56,538 nucleotides of DNA from an uncultured Bacteroidia bacterium (GCA_902791865.1 CADAXK010000019.1:1-56538), one strand, 5' to 3'. Numbered from the stretch's first letter, positions 46,003 through 53,855 are shown. Made by a program: numbers and translations. The notes: generated from the sequence alone by a model not told the origin.

Positions 46003-46026
46003 AGGCTCAAAGGCTAACAGGCTTAA
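46003..46026 (+). repeat. GGCT-type intergenic repeat, copy 3
   Basis: Shares 24 bp exactly with 18101-18127 and 38754-38780. It is followed by TAGCC-rich sequence, as in copy 1. Confidence 0.75.
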
Positions 46027-46117
46027 AGCCATTTTTGACTTTTAGCCTTCTCTTCTTTTAGCCTTTTTGCCCAGTATAAAATCGTAAATCTAAAATCGTC
46101 AATCGTAAATAATATTG

Positions 46118-46125
46118 TATCTTTG
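46118..46125 (+). promoter_or_regulatory. -7 box for etfBA
   Basis: TATCTTTG, 15 nt before the ATG at 46141. An array of TCGTAAAT-type units lies directly upstream. Confidence 0.65.
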
Positions 46126-46140
46126 CAAAAAAATATTCGT

Positions 46141-46932
46141 ATGAACATAGCAGTTTGTGTAAAGCCGGTTCCTGACTCGAAATACTACGACCAGATAAAG
46201 ATAGATCCGGTAACAAAGACATGGGACCGTTCGGGAATTCCCACAGTAATTAGCGACTTGGACAAGCACGCTCTCGAAGCGGCAATTTCATTTAAGGAAA
46301 AGCACGGCGGAAAAGTAGCAGTATTCACTATGGCCCCCCCGACAATGAAGGATACCATAATGCAGGCTCTCGGAATGGGTGCCGATGAAGCCTACCTCAT
46401 CAGCGACCGCGCATTTGCTGGTTCCGACACGCTTGCAACATCAAATATTTTGTCGGCAGCAATCAGAAAAGCAGGCGACTTCGACCTTGTAATTACTGGC
46501 AACGAAAGCGATGACGGAAGCACAGCACAAGTTTCGGCACAGCTTGGCGAATGGCTCGAAATGCCTCATGTAATGAATGTTACCAAAATAGACTGCGATG
46601 GAAGTAACATTTTCGTTACTGCAAAGCAGGACAACGGAAGCATCGACTACGAAATCGGACTTCCTGCTGTCGTTGGCGTTACGCGCAAGGTGAACAAACC
46701 AAGGTTTGTAAGCATAATGGGCTTGATGAAGGCAAAACAGAAACCTTTCAATGTTTTTACAGCCAACGATATTGAACCCGACCCAAATTTTGTCGGACTG
46801 AAAGGCTCGCCAACACAACCTGGCGGAATTGCATCGCCAGAAATGGGACGCAAGTCGGAAAAGATTGACGGCACTCCAGAAGAAATTGCAAAACGCATTG
46901 TGGATGAACTTTATAAAGCAGGGATAAAGTAA
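46141..46932 (+). CDS. etfB: Electron transfer flavoprotein beta subunit
   Basis: The start is the ATG at 46141 (MNIAVCVKPVPDSKYY); the upstream in-frame start at 46123 is TTG and overlaps the promoter box. The 263-residue product has the ETF beta layout, including DLDKHALEAAISFKE, ALGMGADEAYLISD and TGNESDDGSTAQVSAQLGEW. ETF passes electrons from dehydrogenases to a quinone or, in bifurcating types, to ferredoxin. It overlaps etfA by one base. Confidence 0.93.
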   Translation: MNIAVCVKPVPDSKYYDQIKIDPVTKTWDRSGIPTVISDLDKHALEAAISFKEKHGGKVAVFTMAPPTMKDTIMQALGMGADEAYLISDRAFAGSDTLATSNILSAAIRKAGDFDLVITGNESDDGSTAQVSAQLGEWLEMPHVMNVTKIDCDGSNIFVTAKQDNGSIDYEIGLPAVVGVTRKVNKPRFVSIMGLMKAKQKPFNVFTANDIEPDPNFVGLKGSPTQPGGIASPEMGRKSEKIDGTPEEIAKRIVDELYKAGIK

Positions 46933-48008
46933 TGGAAATTCAGGAAAAGAAAAATATATATGTAGGCGTGCAAACTACGCAGACACGAGATATAAGGGAC
47001 TTTATGATGGAAATTAATTCATACAAGAACATAATGGTATTTGCCGAAGTCGGTGATGACAAGGTTTGCGAAAATTCGCTGGAACTGCTTGGCGAAGCCA
47101 ACAGGCTGAAAGCAATGCGCAACAACGACAGCTGGGTAATCGCAGCAATGGTTGGCAATGATGTGAAAAAATACGCTCCGACACTTTTCGGTTATGGTGC
47201 CGACAAAGTTGTTGCATTCGACAGCCCTCAACTAGAGAACTATCGTTCAGACCTTTACGGTGAAGCATTGGCAGGAATTATTAATGCATATCATCCAGAA
47301 ATTGTGCTGATTGGCGCAACCGCTCTCGGAAGCGAACTTGCACCGACAGTAGCAGCAAAGTTGCGTACAGGTCTTGCTGCACATTGCACTGCCCTCAAAA
47401 TACTTGAAAACGGACAGTTTACACAAGTAGTTCCTGCCTTTGGAGGCAAGGTTCTTGGCGACATTTATATCCCGAACCATCGTCCACAAATTGCATCAAT
47501 AAAGGCTGGCATTACCAAGAAGTTGGACTTTGTCCAGAAAGACGGCGTAGTGGAAGATTTCTCGTGCGAACTGAAGGGTTTCGACAGAATGAAAGTCGTA
47601 AAGGTTGAAAAGGAACACGAAACCTGCAAGTCGCTGACTGAAGCCGACTGCATAGTAGTTGGTGGTTTTGGCATAGGCTCAAAGGAAGAGTGGTCGAAGT
47701 TGGAAGAGCTTGCAAGTCTTCTTGGTGGAGCAAACGGTTGCACCCGTCCTGTTCTAGATGCTGGCTGGGTTAGCAACGAAAAAGCTATGATAGGCACCAG
47801 TGGAATTGCAGTGCGTCCGAAAGCATATCTTGGCATAGGCGTATCCGGTGCAGCACATCACACCTGTGGCATAAAGGATTCTGGTCTGATTATCAGCATC
47901 AACAAGGACGAGAATGCTCCTATTTTCGCATGCTCCGACTACAAGGTTGTTGCCGATTACAAGAAAATTGTACCTGCTCTGATTGAAGAACTTAAATCAA
48001 GGAAATAG
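46932..48008 (+). CDS. etfA: Electron transfer flavoprotein alpha subunit
   Basis: The 358-residue product has the C-terminal FAD-binding domain with the family signature: PVLDAGWVSNEKAMIGTSG, then YLGIGVSGAAHHTCGIKDSG and ISINKDENAPIF. The N-terminal domain pairs with beta. No acyl-CoA dehydrogenase or quinone oxidoreductase gene is adjacent, so the electron donor cannot be named. Confidence 0.94.
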   Translation: MEIQEKKNIYVGVQTTQTRDIRDFMMEINSYKNIMVFAEVGDDKVCENSLELLGEANRLKAMRNNDSWVIAAMVGNDVKKYAPTLFGYGADKVVAFDSPQLENYRSDLYGEALAGIINAYHPEIVLIGATALGSELAPTVAAKLRTGLAAHCTALKILENGQFTQVVPAFGGKVLGDIYIPNHRPQIASIKAGITKKLDFVQKDGVVEDFSCELKGFDRMKVVKVEKEHETCKSLTEADCIVVGGFGIGSKEEWSKLEELASLLGGANGCTRPVLDAGWVSNEKAMIGTSGIAVRPKAYLGIGVSGAAHHTCGIKDSGLIISINKDENAPIFACSDYKVVADYKKIVPALIEELKSRK

Positions 48009-48039
48009 GATAGCATTTTGCTTTCCCAAAACACTTACG

Positions 48040-48068
48040 GCAAGCATCAATTTATGCTTGCTTTTTTT
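48040..48068 (+). terminator. Terminator after etfBA
   Basis: GCAAGCAT (48040-48047) pairs with ATGCTTGC (48054-48061), and T7 follows. Confidence 0.88.
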
Positions 48069-48271
48069 GTGTCCGCTAAAGAATGGGATAACACATATAA
48101 TTACAATATTATCTGTCGACTAGATGATAATATTAATAAAGGGACTTGTCATTTACTTGCTTCGCTGCGTGAGCTAAAGGTACGGAAGCTAGTCGTAACA
48201 CGCGATACGGAATGGGGAGCGTTGTGAAGACTGCTGTCCGTAACGTTGCTTGCAACCTCGCGAAGCCTGCG

Positions 48272-48305
48272 AGCAATCTCCTTTGTGTACTAATGGGAGA
48301 TTGCT
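48272..48305. repeat. Stem-loop of a dispersed-repeat type
   Basis: AGCAATCTCC (48272-48281) and GGAGATTGCT (48296-48305) form a perfect 10-bp stem. From memory this core resembles a palindromic intergenic repeat found in many phyla. Confidence 0.55.
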
Positions 48306-48418
48306 ATCTTCGTGTCGCGACTTTCAGTTCCGCACAAACGAACTCACAAGCAACGTTCCTTATGCTGTTCGTTCTGTTTTGTGGAATGACAGACAGAGGA
48401 TAGCGAACACCAATGTTT

Positions 48419-49609
48419 TTATATCTCGTTGAGAGTTTTTATTATGAGTTCGCTTGCCTCATCTATTTCATCGTTTGAAATTACCAACGGCGGAGCAATA
48501 CGGAAGGCTGTATCGTGGAAAATAAACCAGTCGGAAATAAGTCCGTTTGCTATTGCACGCTTGATGAATTTCAGCACATTGTCGAAGGAACCAATCTCAA
48601 CGGCGAGCAACAAGCCCTTGCCCCTTATTTCGCTTATCATCGGATGCGATTTCAAGTTGGAAATAAATCTGTCGGCTTTAGCTTGAATAGTATCCACAAT
48701 GCCCGACTCGTTTATGATTTTCACACCAGCAAGTGCAGCTGCTGCAGAAACCGGGTGTCCCCCAAAAGTCGTTATGTGTCCCAAAACTGGGTCGGTCATA
48801 AACGACGACATTATCTTTCGCGATGAGACAAAAGCACCTATCGGCATTCCTGCGCCCAAGGCCTTTGCAAAGCAAATAATATCAGGCTCAATGCCAAAGT
48901 GCATAAATCCGAACATCTTGCCTGTCCTACCAAAACCAGTCTGGATTTCATCAAGGATGAGCAATGCGCCCTTTTTCGTGCAAACAGAACGCAATTCCTG
49001 CATATATTCAACCGTCGGAACCATCACACCGCCCTCTGCTTGAATAGACTCAAGAACAACGCAAGCCGTATCTTCATCTATCTGCGAGAGCTGGTCAAAG
49101 TTGTTGAGTTCCAAGTGATATACATCGGGGAGCAAAGGACGGAAAGAACGTTTGAAATCCTCGTTTCCACAAAGGCTCAATGCTCCTTGTGTACTTCCAT
49201 GATAGGCATTCACAAACGAGAACATCTTGCGACGTCGAGTATAACGCTTTGCGAGCTTTGTTGCACCTTCGATGGCTTCGCTACCGCTATTTACGAAATA
49301 AACATTGTCAAATTTCTTCGGCAACATTCCGCAAAGATATTCTGCAAGTTCCACCTGTGGTGACTGAACAAACTCGCCATAAACCATTAGGTGCATGTAC
49401 TTGTCAACCTGCTCGCGCACGGCTGCGGCAACATTTTCGTTGCAATGTCCGAGCGAACTTACCGAAACGCCCGAAATAAGGTCGAAATATTTCTTTCCAT
49501 CGGGACCATACATATATACGCCCTTTGCGCGTTCTATTTCAACAAGATATGGGCTTTCGGATGTCTGTCCAATGTAATTAAGGAAAAGTTCCCTATGCGA
49601 GATGTTCAT
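48419..49609 (-). CDS. Class III aminotransferase (acetylornithine/ornithine type)
   Basis: The 396-residue PLP enzyme has VYFVNSGSEAIEGATKLAKRY, NAYHGSTQGAL, LILDEIQTGFGRTGK and the PLP lysine in FAKALGAGMPIGAF. These fit the ArgD, ornithine and 4-aminobutyrate aminotransferase group; the exact amino donor cannot be told from sequence. No arginine-pathway genes are adjacent. Its start overlaps the 3' end of the receiver-domain gene by 17 nt. Confidence 0.88.
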   Translation of the reverse strand: MNISHRELFLNYIGQTSESPYLVEIERAKGVYMYGPDGKKYFDLISGVSVSSLGHCNENVAAAVREQVDKYMHLMVYGEFVQSPQVELAEYLCGMLPKKFDNVYFVNSGSEAIEGATKLAKRYTRRRKMFSFVNAYHGSTQGALSLCGNEDFKRSFRPLLPDVYHLELNNFDQLSQIDEDTACVVLESIQAEGGVMVPTVEYMQELRSVCTKKGALLILDEIQTGFGRTGKMFGFMHFGIEPDIICFAKALGAGMPIGAFVSSRKIMSSFMTDPVLGHITTFGGHPVSAAAALAGVKIINESGIVDTIQAKADRFISNLKSHPMISEIRGKGLLLAVEIGSFDNVLKFIKRAIANGLISDWFIFHDTAFRIAPPLVISNDEIDEASELIIKTLNEI

Positions 49610-49979
49610 CGTTCAAATGTTTTTGCAAGATATGCTTTTCGACTGCCTTATTTGCTGCGACAAGAAATCTTTCGTAAGCAATTGGCTTCAATAGATAGTC
49701 AGTTATGTCGTAGTCGTAGGCATCGAGCGCATATTTCCTGCTTGCCGATATGACTATTATCTGGATGTTTTTCTTGTATTTGTCAAGGAAGTCGAAACCG
49801 CTCATCTGCGGCATCTCAATGTCAAGGAAAATCAACGAAACATTGTTCTCCTCGATGCAAGTCTCAATGCCTATAGGATTTGCAAATGTTCCACAACAAG
49901 TCAAAAAGCCAGACTTCTCGATGAAACCAGCAATCTGTTTCTGCACCATTTCGCTATCGTCAACAACTATACAGTTCAT
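49593..49979 (-). CDS. Stand-alone response regulator receiver domain
   Basis: The start is the ATG at 49979; the longer ORF begins at a TTG. The 128-residue product is one REC domain with the acidic pair Asp7-Asp8 (IVVDDSE), phosphoacceptor Asp53 (IFLDIEMPQMSGFDF), Ser78 and Lys98 (LLKPI). The sequence resembles receiver domains of LytTR regulators, but no DNA-binding domain follows. No histidine kinase is nearby. It overlaps the aminotransferase gene by 17 nt, which suggests coupled translation. Confidence 0.88.
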   Translation of the reverse strand: MNCIVVDDSEMVQKQIAGFIEKSGFLTCCGTFANPIGIETCIEENNVSLIFLDIEMPQMSGFDFLDKYKKNIQIIVISASRKYALDAYDYDITDYLLKPIAYERFLVAANKAVEKHILQKHLNDEHLA

Positions 49980-50007
49980 ATCCAAAACGCTATGACTAAT
50001 TTGCCCA

Positions 50008-50015
50008 CAAAATTA
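50008..50015 (-). promoter_or_regulatory. -7 box for the receiver-domain gene
   Basis: Reverse-strand TAATTTTG, 28 nt before the ATG at 49979. Confidence 0.6.
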
Positions 50016-50103
50016 CAAAAAATAGAAACACAAAGGATAGGTTGTTTCTAAGTTTAAAAGTTTTTGGGTTTCTAAGTTGGCAACTAGATGCAAAAATATT
50101 TTC

Positions 50104-50128
50104 GGTTTACGATTTACGATTTACGATT
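50104..50128. repeat. TTTACGA unit array
   Basis: Three tandem TTTACGA units. The complementary TCGTAAA units occur at 33656-33684 and near 46080. Confidence 0.65.
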
Positions 50129-50236
50129 GAACTGTTAAACTTTGAACGAGAAACGTTAAACATGAAACCAGAAACGGCACCAGCCACTGAAACGGCAAAG
50201 CCATAGAAACTTGAAACATTTAAACGGGCGGCATAC

Positions 50237-50268
50237 CTGTAAAGACGTGCCATGGGGCGTCTCTACAG
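50237..50268. repeat. Imperfect palindrome around CGTCTCTACAG
   Basis: CTGTAAAGACG (50237-50247) mirrors CGTCTCTACAG (50258-50268) with one mismatch around a GC-rich centre. From memory such GTAGAGACG palindromes are dispersed in several bacterial phyla. Confidence 0.6.
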
Positions 50269-50314
50269 AAACGGCGCCTGCCCATAAAACGCCGTAGGCG
50301 TAGCCACAAAAAAA

Positions 50315-50410
50315 GGGTAAGCTACTCATATCGCACCGCTACAACCTCTTACCTTTGCTTTCTTCCGAACCTGGAGGATTCAGAGGGAGCTGGTCGTATA
50401 AGACTTACCC
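50315..50410 (-). ncRNA. ffs: Signal recognition particle RNA (4.5S type)
   Basis: The reverse strand gives a 96-nt RNA closed by GGGTAAG/CTTACCC. It contains the conserved domain IV core CAGGTTCGGAAGAAAGCA with its GGAA loop, the Ffh-binding site. A TACTTTTG box ends 5 nt before the 5' end, and T7 after the closing stem acts as terminator. This RNA with Ffh targets membrane and secreted proteins. Confidence 0.93.
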
Positions 50411-50415
50411 GACCG

Positions 50416-50423
50416 CAAAAGTA
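50416..50423 (-). promoter_or_regulatory. -7 box for SRP RNA
   Basis: Reverse-strand TACTTTTG followed by CGGTC and the RNA 5' GGG. It gives an in-window measure of the distance from -7 box to transcript start (about 5 nt). Confidence 0.75.
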
Positions 50424-50483
50424 ATACATTTTTCGCAGAGACAAGAAAGAAATTTATTTTTTTGCACAATGGCATTAAAATAA

Positions 50484-50491
50484 TACCTTTG
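50484..50491 (+). promoter_or_regulatory. -7 box that sets the pyrC start
   Basis: TACCTTTG lies inside the longest ORF (which opens at 50462). Translation must therefore begin downstream, at 50501 or 50510. Confidence 0.65.
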
Positions 50492-50509
50492 CCAATAGAA
50501 ATGACAGCA

Positions 50510-51844
50510 ATGAGAACACTTATAAAAAATGCAACGATTGTAAACGAGGGTCAAAAAGCTCTGCTCGATGTGGCTATTGAAAACGAATTTATTGATGAAA
50601 TCGCACCTTGCGGGAAAATACAAGGATGTTTCGACAACGAAATAGATGCAACAGGATTGCTTCTTCTGCCAGGCGTAATTGATGACCAAGTTCATTTCCG
50701 CGAACCAGGATCCACACAAAAAGCCGACATTTATTCGGAATCGAGAGCCGCGGCGGCTGGTGGCGTAACATCATATATGGAAATGCCAAATACCAATCCG
50801 CCAACCATAAATGACGAACTTTTGAAACAAAAATTCGACATTGCTGGGGAAAATTCCCTTGTCAACTACTCGTTTTTCATTGGTGCAACTGAAAACAACA
50901 TCGATGACATCGCAAAAATCGACACATCAGAGGTTGCTGGCGTAAAATTGTTCCTCGGTTCATCAACCGGCAATCTGCTTGTCAAGGACAAGAACGCCAT
51001 TGAAAAAATAATGCAGGTCTCCCCCACCATAATCGCAGCCCATTGCGAGGATGACGGCATAATTGCCGAAAACCTAAACCGCATGAAGGAAATTTACGGC
51101 GATGACATACCAATGGAAAAGCATTGCGAAATAAGATCTGCAGATGCCTGCTATAAATCGAGTAGCGAAGCTGCAGAAATAGCGAAACGTACTAGCGCAC
51201 ACCTACATATTTTCCACATCAGTACCGAAAAGGAAATTTCCTTACTATCGGACAAACCACTGAACGAAAAGCAAATAACCGCCGAAGTCTGCGTACATCA
51301 TTTGTTCTTCAACAGTGATGACTACAAACGGCTCGGATCGCGCATAAAATGGAATCCTGCAGTAAAGTACGAATCGGACAGACTTGCTCTTATACAAGCA
51401 CTTAAAGATGGCAAGATAGATGTAGTCGCTACCGACCACGCTCCACACACTTGGGAAGAAAAATGCGCACCCTACACCAAATGTCCATCAGGCGCACCAA
51501 TGGTACAACACTCGCTACAAGTGATGATAGAACTCGCACAGCGCGGTTATTTCGAAATCGAAGACATTGTAAGGTGGATGAGCCACAATCCTGCACGGCT
51601 ATACCATATAGATAGGCGCGGATTCATTAGAAAAGGTTATTTTGCAGATCTTGTGCTTGTTGACCCGAATGCAAGATACGAAGTTACAAAAGACAACCTG
51701 ATGTATAAATGCAAATGGTCGCCATTGGAAGGACATGCTTTCAATTCAAAGATAGTCAAAACATTAGTGAATGGAGAAATCGTCTTCGACAATGGGAATA
51801 TCATAAATGGCAAATCGGCAATGAAACTAAAATTTAACAGATAA
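50510..51844 (+). CDS. pyrC: Dihydroorotase
   Basis: Start 50510 (MRTLIKNATIVNEGQ) is chosen from the promoter position and family N-terminus. The 444-residue product is a class I type dihydroorotase with DDQVHFREPGSTQKADIYSE (first metal ligands), MEMPNTNPPT and DVVATDHAPHTWEEK (catalytic Asp). It closes carbamoyl aspartate to dihydroorotate in pyrimidine synthesis. The next gene starts 4 nt after its stop. Confidence 0.92.
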   Translation: MRTLIKNATIVNEGQKALLDVAIENEFIDEIAPCGKIQGCFDNEIDATGLLLLPGVIDDQVHFREPGSTQKADIYSESRAAAAGGVTSYMEMPNTNPPTINDELLKQKFDIAGENSLVNYSFFIGATENNIDDIAKIDTSEVAGVKLFLGSSTGNLLVKDKNAIEKIMQVSPTIIAAHCEDDGIIAENLNRMKEIYGDDIPMEKHCEIRSADACYKSSSEAAEIAKRTSAHLHIFHISTEKEISLLSDKPLNEKQITAEVCVHHLFFNSDDYKRLGSRIKWNPAVKYESDRLALIQALKDGKIDVVATDHAPHTWEEKCAPYTKCPSGAPMVQHSLQVMIELAQRGYFEIEDIVRWMSHNPARLYHIDRRGFIRKGYFADLVLVDPNARYEVTKDNLMYKCKWSPLEGHAFNSKIVKTLVNGEIVFDNGNIINGKSAMKLKFNR

Positions 51845-51848
51845 AACT

Positions 51849-52364
51849 ATGGAAAAGAAACTTATAATTATCGCACTGACTTTTGTTCTTGGTTCATTCA
51901 GTGCGTTTTCGCAACTCAACAGAACTATACACGATGAAAAGACTGGCAACGACATACTATATGGCTACTGCACCCGCGAAGCACTCGAAAATCATGGTGG
52001 TGGATGGTTCAAGGCAGAATACGAATCATATACGGTAAAAACCGAAACCTTCAACTTTGAACTGCCAGAGAAATTCGACAGCGTACAGGTTTTCATGGGA
52101 ACTTGGGAAAGCAATTCTAGGCGCGAAGTTCCACGTTTCTGCAAAATTTTCGACCTCGACTATTTCAAGGATATTCCTGTGACATTCATTTGCCTCGACA
52201 GCAAAATTACGGTAGATGTGCTCAATGTAGAAGATTATTATGTTCAATTTCTTCCTGCAATTGTCTTCTACAAGAACGGCGAGGAACTCTGCAGATTCCT
52301 TGAACAGCCGAGAACGGAATCCATGGAATCTGACATCATGGATTTGATGGAAAGGATGCAGTGA
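51849..52364 (+). CDS. Secreted thioredoxin-fold protein lacking the catalytic cysteine
   Basis: The 171-residue product has a signal peptide (ending FSAFSQ). It matches thioredoxin-like proteins known from Bacteroidota with a WCGDSKREVPRF-type site. Here that site reads GTWESNSRREVPRF, so Glu87 replaces the nucleophilic Cys and Ser90 is at the second position. The cis-Pro region (FLPAIVFYKNGEEL) is kept. Redox activity is therefore unlikely; binding or chaperone roles are possible. It is probably co-transcribed with pyrC. Confidence 0.75.
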   Translation: MEKKLIIIALTFVLGSFSAFSQLNRTIHDEKTGNDILYGYCTREALENHGGGWFKAEYESYTVKTETFNFELPEKFDSVQVFMGTWESNSRREVPRFCKIFDLDYFKDIPVTFICLDSKITVDVLNVEDYYVQFLPAIVFYKNGEELCRFLEQPRTESMESDIMDLMERMQ

Positions 52365-52513
52365 GAGGAAATTTAAAGATTCAAGATCAGCTTCGCTGAT
52401 TTAATAATTTAAAAATTCAAAGATTCAAAAGATTACGCTCACTGAGCTTCGCTTGCTGAGCTTGTCGAAGTATCGAAGCGGAAGATTCAGTCAATGATTT
52501 GATACCGTATTAT

Positions 52514-52529
52514 CGCAAAGCATTGCGAT
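52514..52529. repeat. 16-bp palindromic element, also at 36819
   Basis: CGCAAAGCATTGCGAT, identical to 36819-36834. Confidence 0.65.
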
Positions 52530-52566
52530 GGTTCGAAGATTTGGTGTTCAGCAAAAACAGAATCAG

Positions 52567-52587
52567 ATGCTGAAACAAGTTCAGCAT
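52567..52587. repeat. Stem-loop ATGCTGAA/TTCAGCAT
   Basis: ATGCTGAA (52567-52574), loop ACAAG, TTCAGCAT (52580-52587). AGTTCAGCATGACA is shared with 14439-14452. From memory this resembles a widespread dispersed repeat. Confidence 0.6.
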
Positions 52588-52650
52588 GACATCCTGTTTT
52601 TGGTTTCTAATTGCCAAATTTTAATGGTTGGAATACTTAGAAACAAAAAA

Positions 52651-52675
52651 AGCTTCGTAAATCGAAGCTTTTTTC
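52651..52675 (-). terminator. Bidirectional terminator between the thioredoxin-like and nitroreductase genes
   Basis: AGCTTCG (52651-52657), loop TAAAT, CGAAGCT (52663-52669), with A-run before and T-run after. It can serve both converging genes. Confidence 0.8.
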
Positions 52676-52696
52676 ATTTGGCATAATCACTACATT

Positions 52697-53368
52697 TTAT
52701 TCCATATACGCAACTTTCTTGTCGTCGCGCGGCTTGGCATCGGGATTTTCGTCCTTGTAGCCGAGGGTTACTGTAAGGTAAACCACATAGTTTTCGGGAA
52801 GGTTAAGCCCCTTCACGAAGTCGGCAGCCTTCGGTGAATTGATGTATTCGCGGCAGCAACCAACAGCGCACGAACCGATGTTCATCGATTCGGCAGCAAG
52901 CAAAATGTTCTGTACAAGCATACCGCAGTCGCTCTGTCCCCAGTATTGGGTTGTGTCGTAAGCAACAACAAGCAAGGTAGGTGCATGGAAGAAAACGCTT
53001 GCATTTTCATCGGCAAAACGTTCCTTTGCTTCGGGACGCTTCTCAATCATGTCGGCGATTACTTCCTTGTTGAGATTATCGATAGCCTCCTTGTTCTGCA
53101 TTACGCGAACTTCCCACGGCTGCGAATTGCGAGCGCTCGGTGCGTTGATAGCGCATTCGAGGATGGTCTTCAATTCCTCATCCTTTATCTGTTCTGGCTT
53201 GTAGGCACGGATGCTACGACGGCTCATTATGCATTCTACTACCTGATTTTTCTGTTCTGAACATTGCTGTTCGCACTTGCTGTTTTCTTCTACAGTTTCT
53301 GTCTTGTTGCTATTGCACGATACCATAGTGAATACAAACAAAATTAACAAATAAAAACAATTCTTCAT
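52697..53368 (-). CDS. Nitroreductase-family lipoprotein
   Basis: The 223-residue product has a lipoprotein signal with Cys18 (FTMVSC). A complete FMN-dependent nitroreductase domain follows, with SRRSIRAYKPEQI, INAPSARNSQPWEVRV and SMNIGSCAVGCC. These enzymes reduce nitro compounds, quinones or flavins with NAD(P)H, cofactors not normally available outside the cytoplasm. The export signal is thus unusual, and the substrate and electron donor are unknown. It lies 86 nt downstream of rpmE2. Confidence 0.85.
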   Translation of the reverse strand: MKNCFYLLILFVFTMVSCNSNKTETVEENSKCEQQCSEQKNQVVECIMSRRSIRAYKPEQIKDEELKTILECAINAPSARNSQPWEVRVMQNKEAIDNLNKEVIADMIEKRPEAKERFADENASVFFHAPTLLVVAYDTTQYWGQSDCGMLVQNILLAAESMNIGSCAVGCCREYINSPKAADFVKGLNLPENYVVYLTVTLGYKDENPDAKPRDDKKVAYME

Positions 53369-53404
53369 ATACTTATAAATTTAATGGCATATACAAACAA
53401 GAAA

Positions 53405-53429
53405 AGGGAAAGCCCAACGGGTATTCCCT
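53405..53429 (-). terminator. Probable terminator after rpmE2
   Basis: AGGGAA (53405-53410) pairs with TTCCCT (53424-53429) and CCC with GGG inside. A short T-run follows on the minus strand. Confidence 0.55.
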
Positions 53430-53454
53430 ATCCTTTAATATTGCAAGAATGCTA

Positions 53455-53727
53455 CTACTTCTTTGCAGCAGCACGCTGTTCCAAATGCTTCTGATAGCGG
53501 TTACGGAACTTATCAACACGACCTGCGGTATCAACAAGCTTAATCTTACCAGTGTAGAACGGGTGAGATGTGTTGGAAATTTCAAGCTTGTACAAAGGAT
53601 ACTCAACACCATCAACAACTATGGTTTCTTTTGTGTTAGCGGTTGACTTGGTAATGAAAACATTTTCATTCGACATGTCCTTGAATGCTACCAAGCGATA
53701 CTTATCAGGATGTATTCCCTTTTTCAT
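53455..53727 (-). CDS. rpmE2: Ribosomal protein bL31, type B (zinc-free)
   Basis: The 90-residue product begins MKKGIHPDKYRLVAFKDMS and contains SNTSHPFYTGKIKLVDTAGRVDKF, diagnostic of type B L31. It lacks the zinc Cys motif of type A. It is a 50S subunit protein. Length is normal with a short basic tail. Confidence 0.96.
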   Translation of the reverse strand: MKKGIHPDKYRLVAFKDMSNENVFITKSTANTKETIVVDGVEYPLYKLEISNTSHPFYTGKIKLVDTAGRVDKFRNRYQKHLEQRAAAKK

Positions 53728-53767
53728 TGTATTTAACTTTTAATTATTCTTACTAATTTTTGGACGG

Positions 53768-53775
53768 CAAAGGTA
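53768..53775 (-). promoter_or_regulatory. -7 box for rpmE2
   Basis: Reverse-strand TACCTTTG, 40 nt before the ATG at 53727. Confidence 0.6.
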
Positions 53776-53855
53776 CTGCTTTTTTTTTAATCCACAAAAT
53801 TCTGTTCAAAAATATTCCATGTTTTTTCTTTGACGAATCTTACATCCGCAACTAA

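Larger units (their letters stand above)
48009..48418. other. Intergenic, 410 bp, terminator and degenerate repeat relic
   Basis: After the etfA terminator the gap is higher in GC than other gaps and contains a stem-loop at 48272-48305. It reads like a decayed copy of a dispersed bacterial intergenic repeat (AGCAATCTCC/GGAGATTGCT plus nearby AATGACAG). Short ORFs here look fortuitous. Confidence 0.55.
49980..50509. other. Intergenic, 530 bp, SRP RNA plus repeat mosaic
   Basis: Contains the receiver-gene promoter, TTTACGA units (50104-50128), TTGAAC/AGAAAC-like units, the palindrome at 50237-50268, the SRP RNA gene and two promoters. Confidence 0.7.
52365..52696. other. Intergenic, 332 bp, dense repeat mosaic and terminator
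   Basis: Contains AAAGATTCAA-type units, CTGAGCTTGTCGAAG-like sequence, the palindrome at 52514, the stem-loop at 52567-52587 and a bidirectional terminator at 52651. No gene is evident. Confidence 0.6.

Noticed and set aside
48018..48403. Short ORFs in the gap after etfA
   Set aside because: They cross the terminator and a degenerate repeat, and lack start signals or recognisable sequence.
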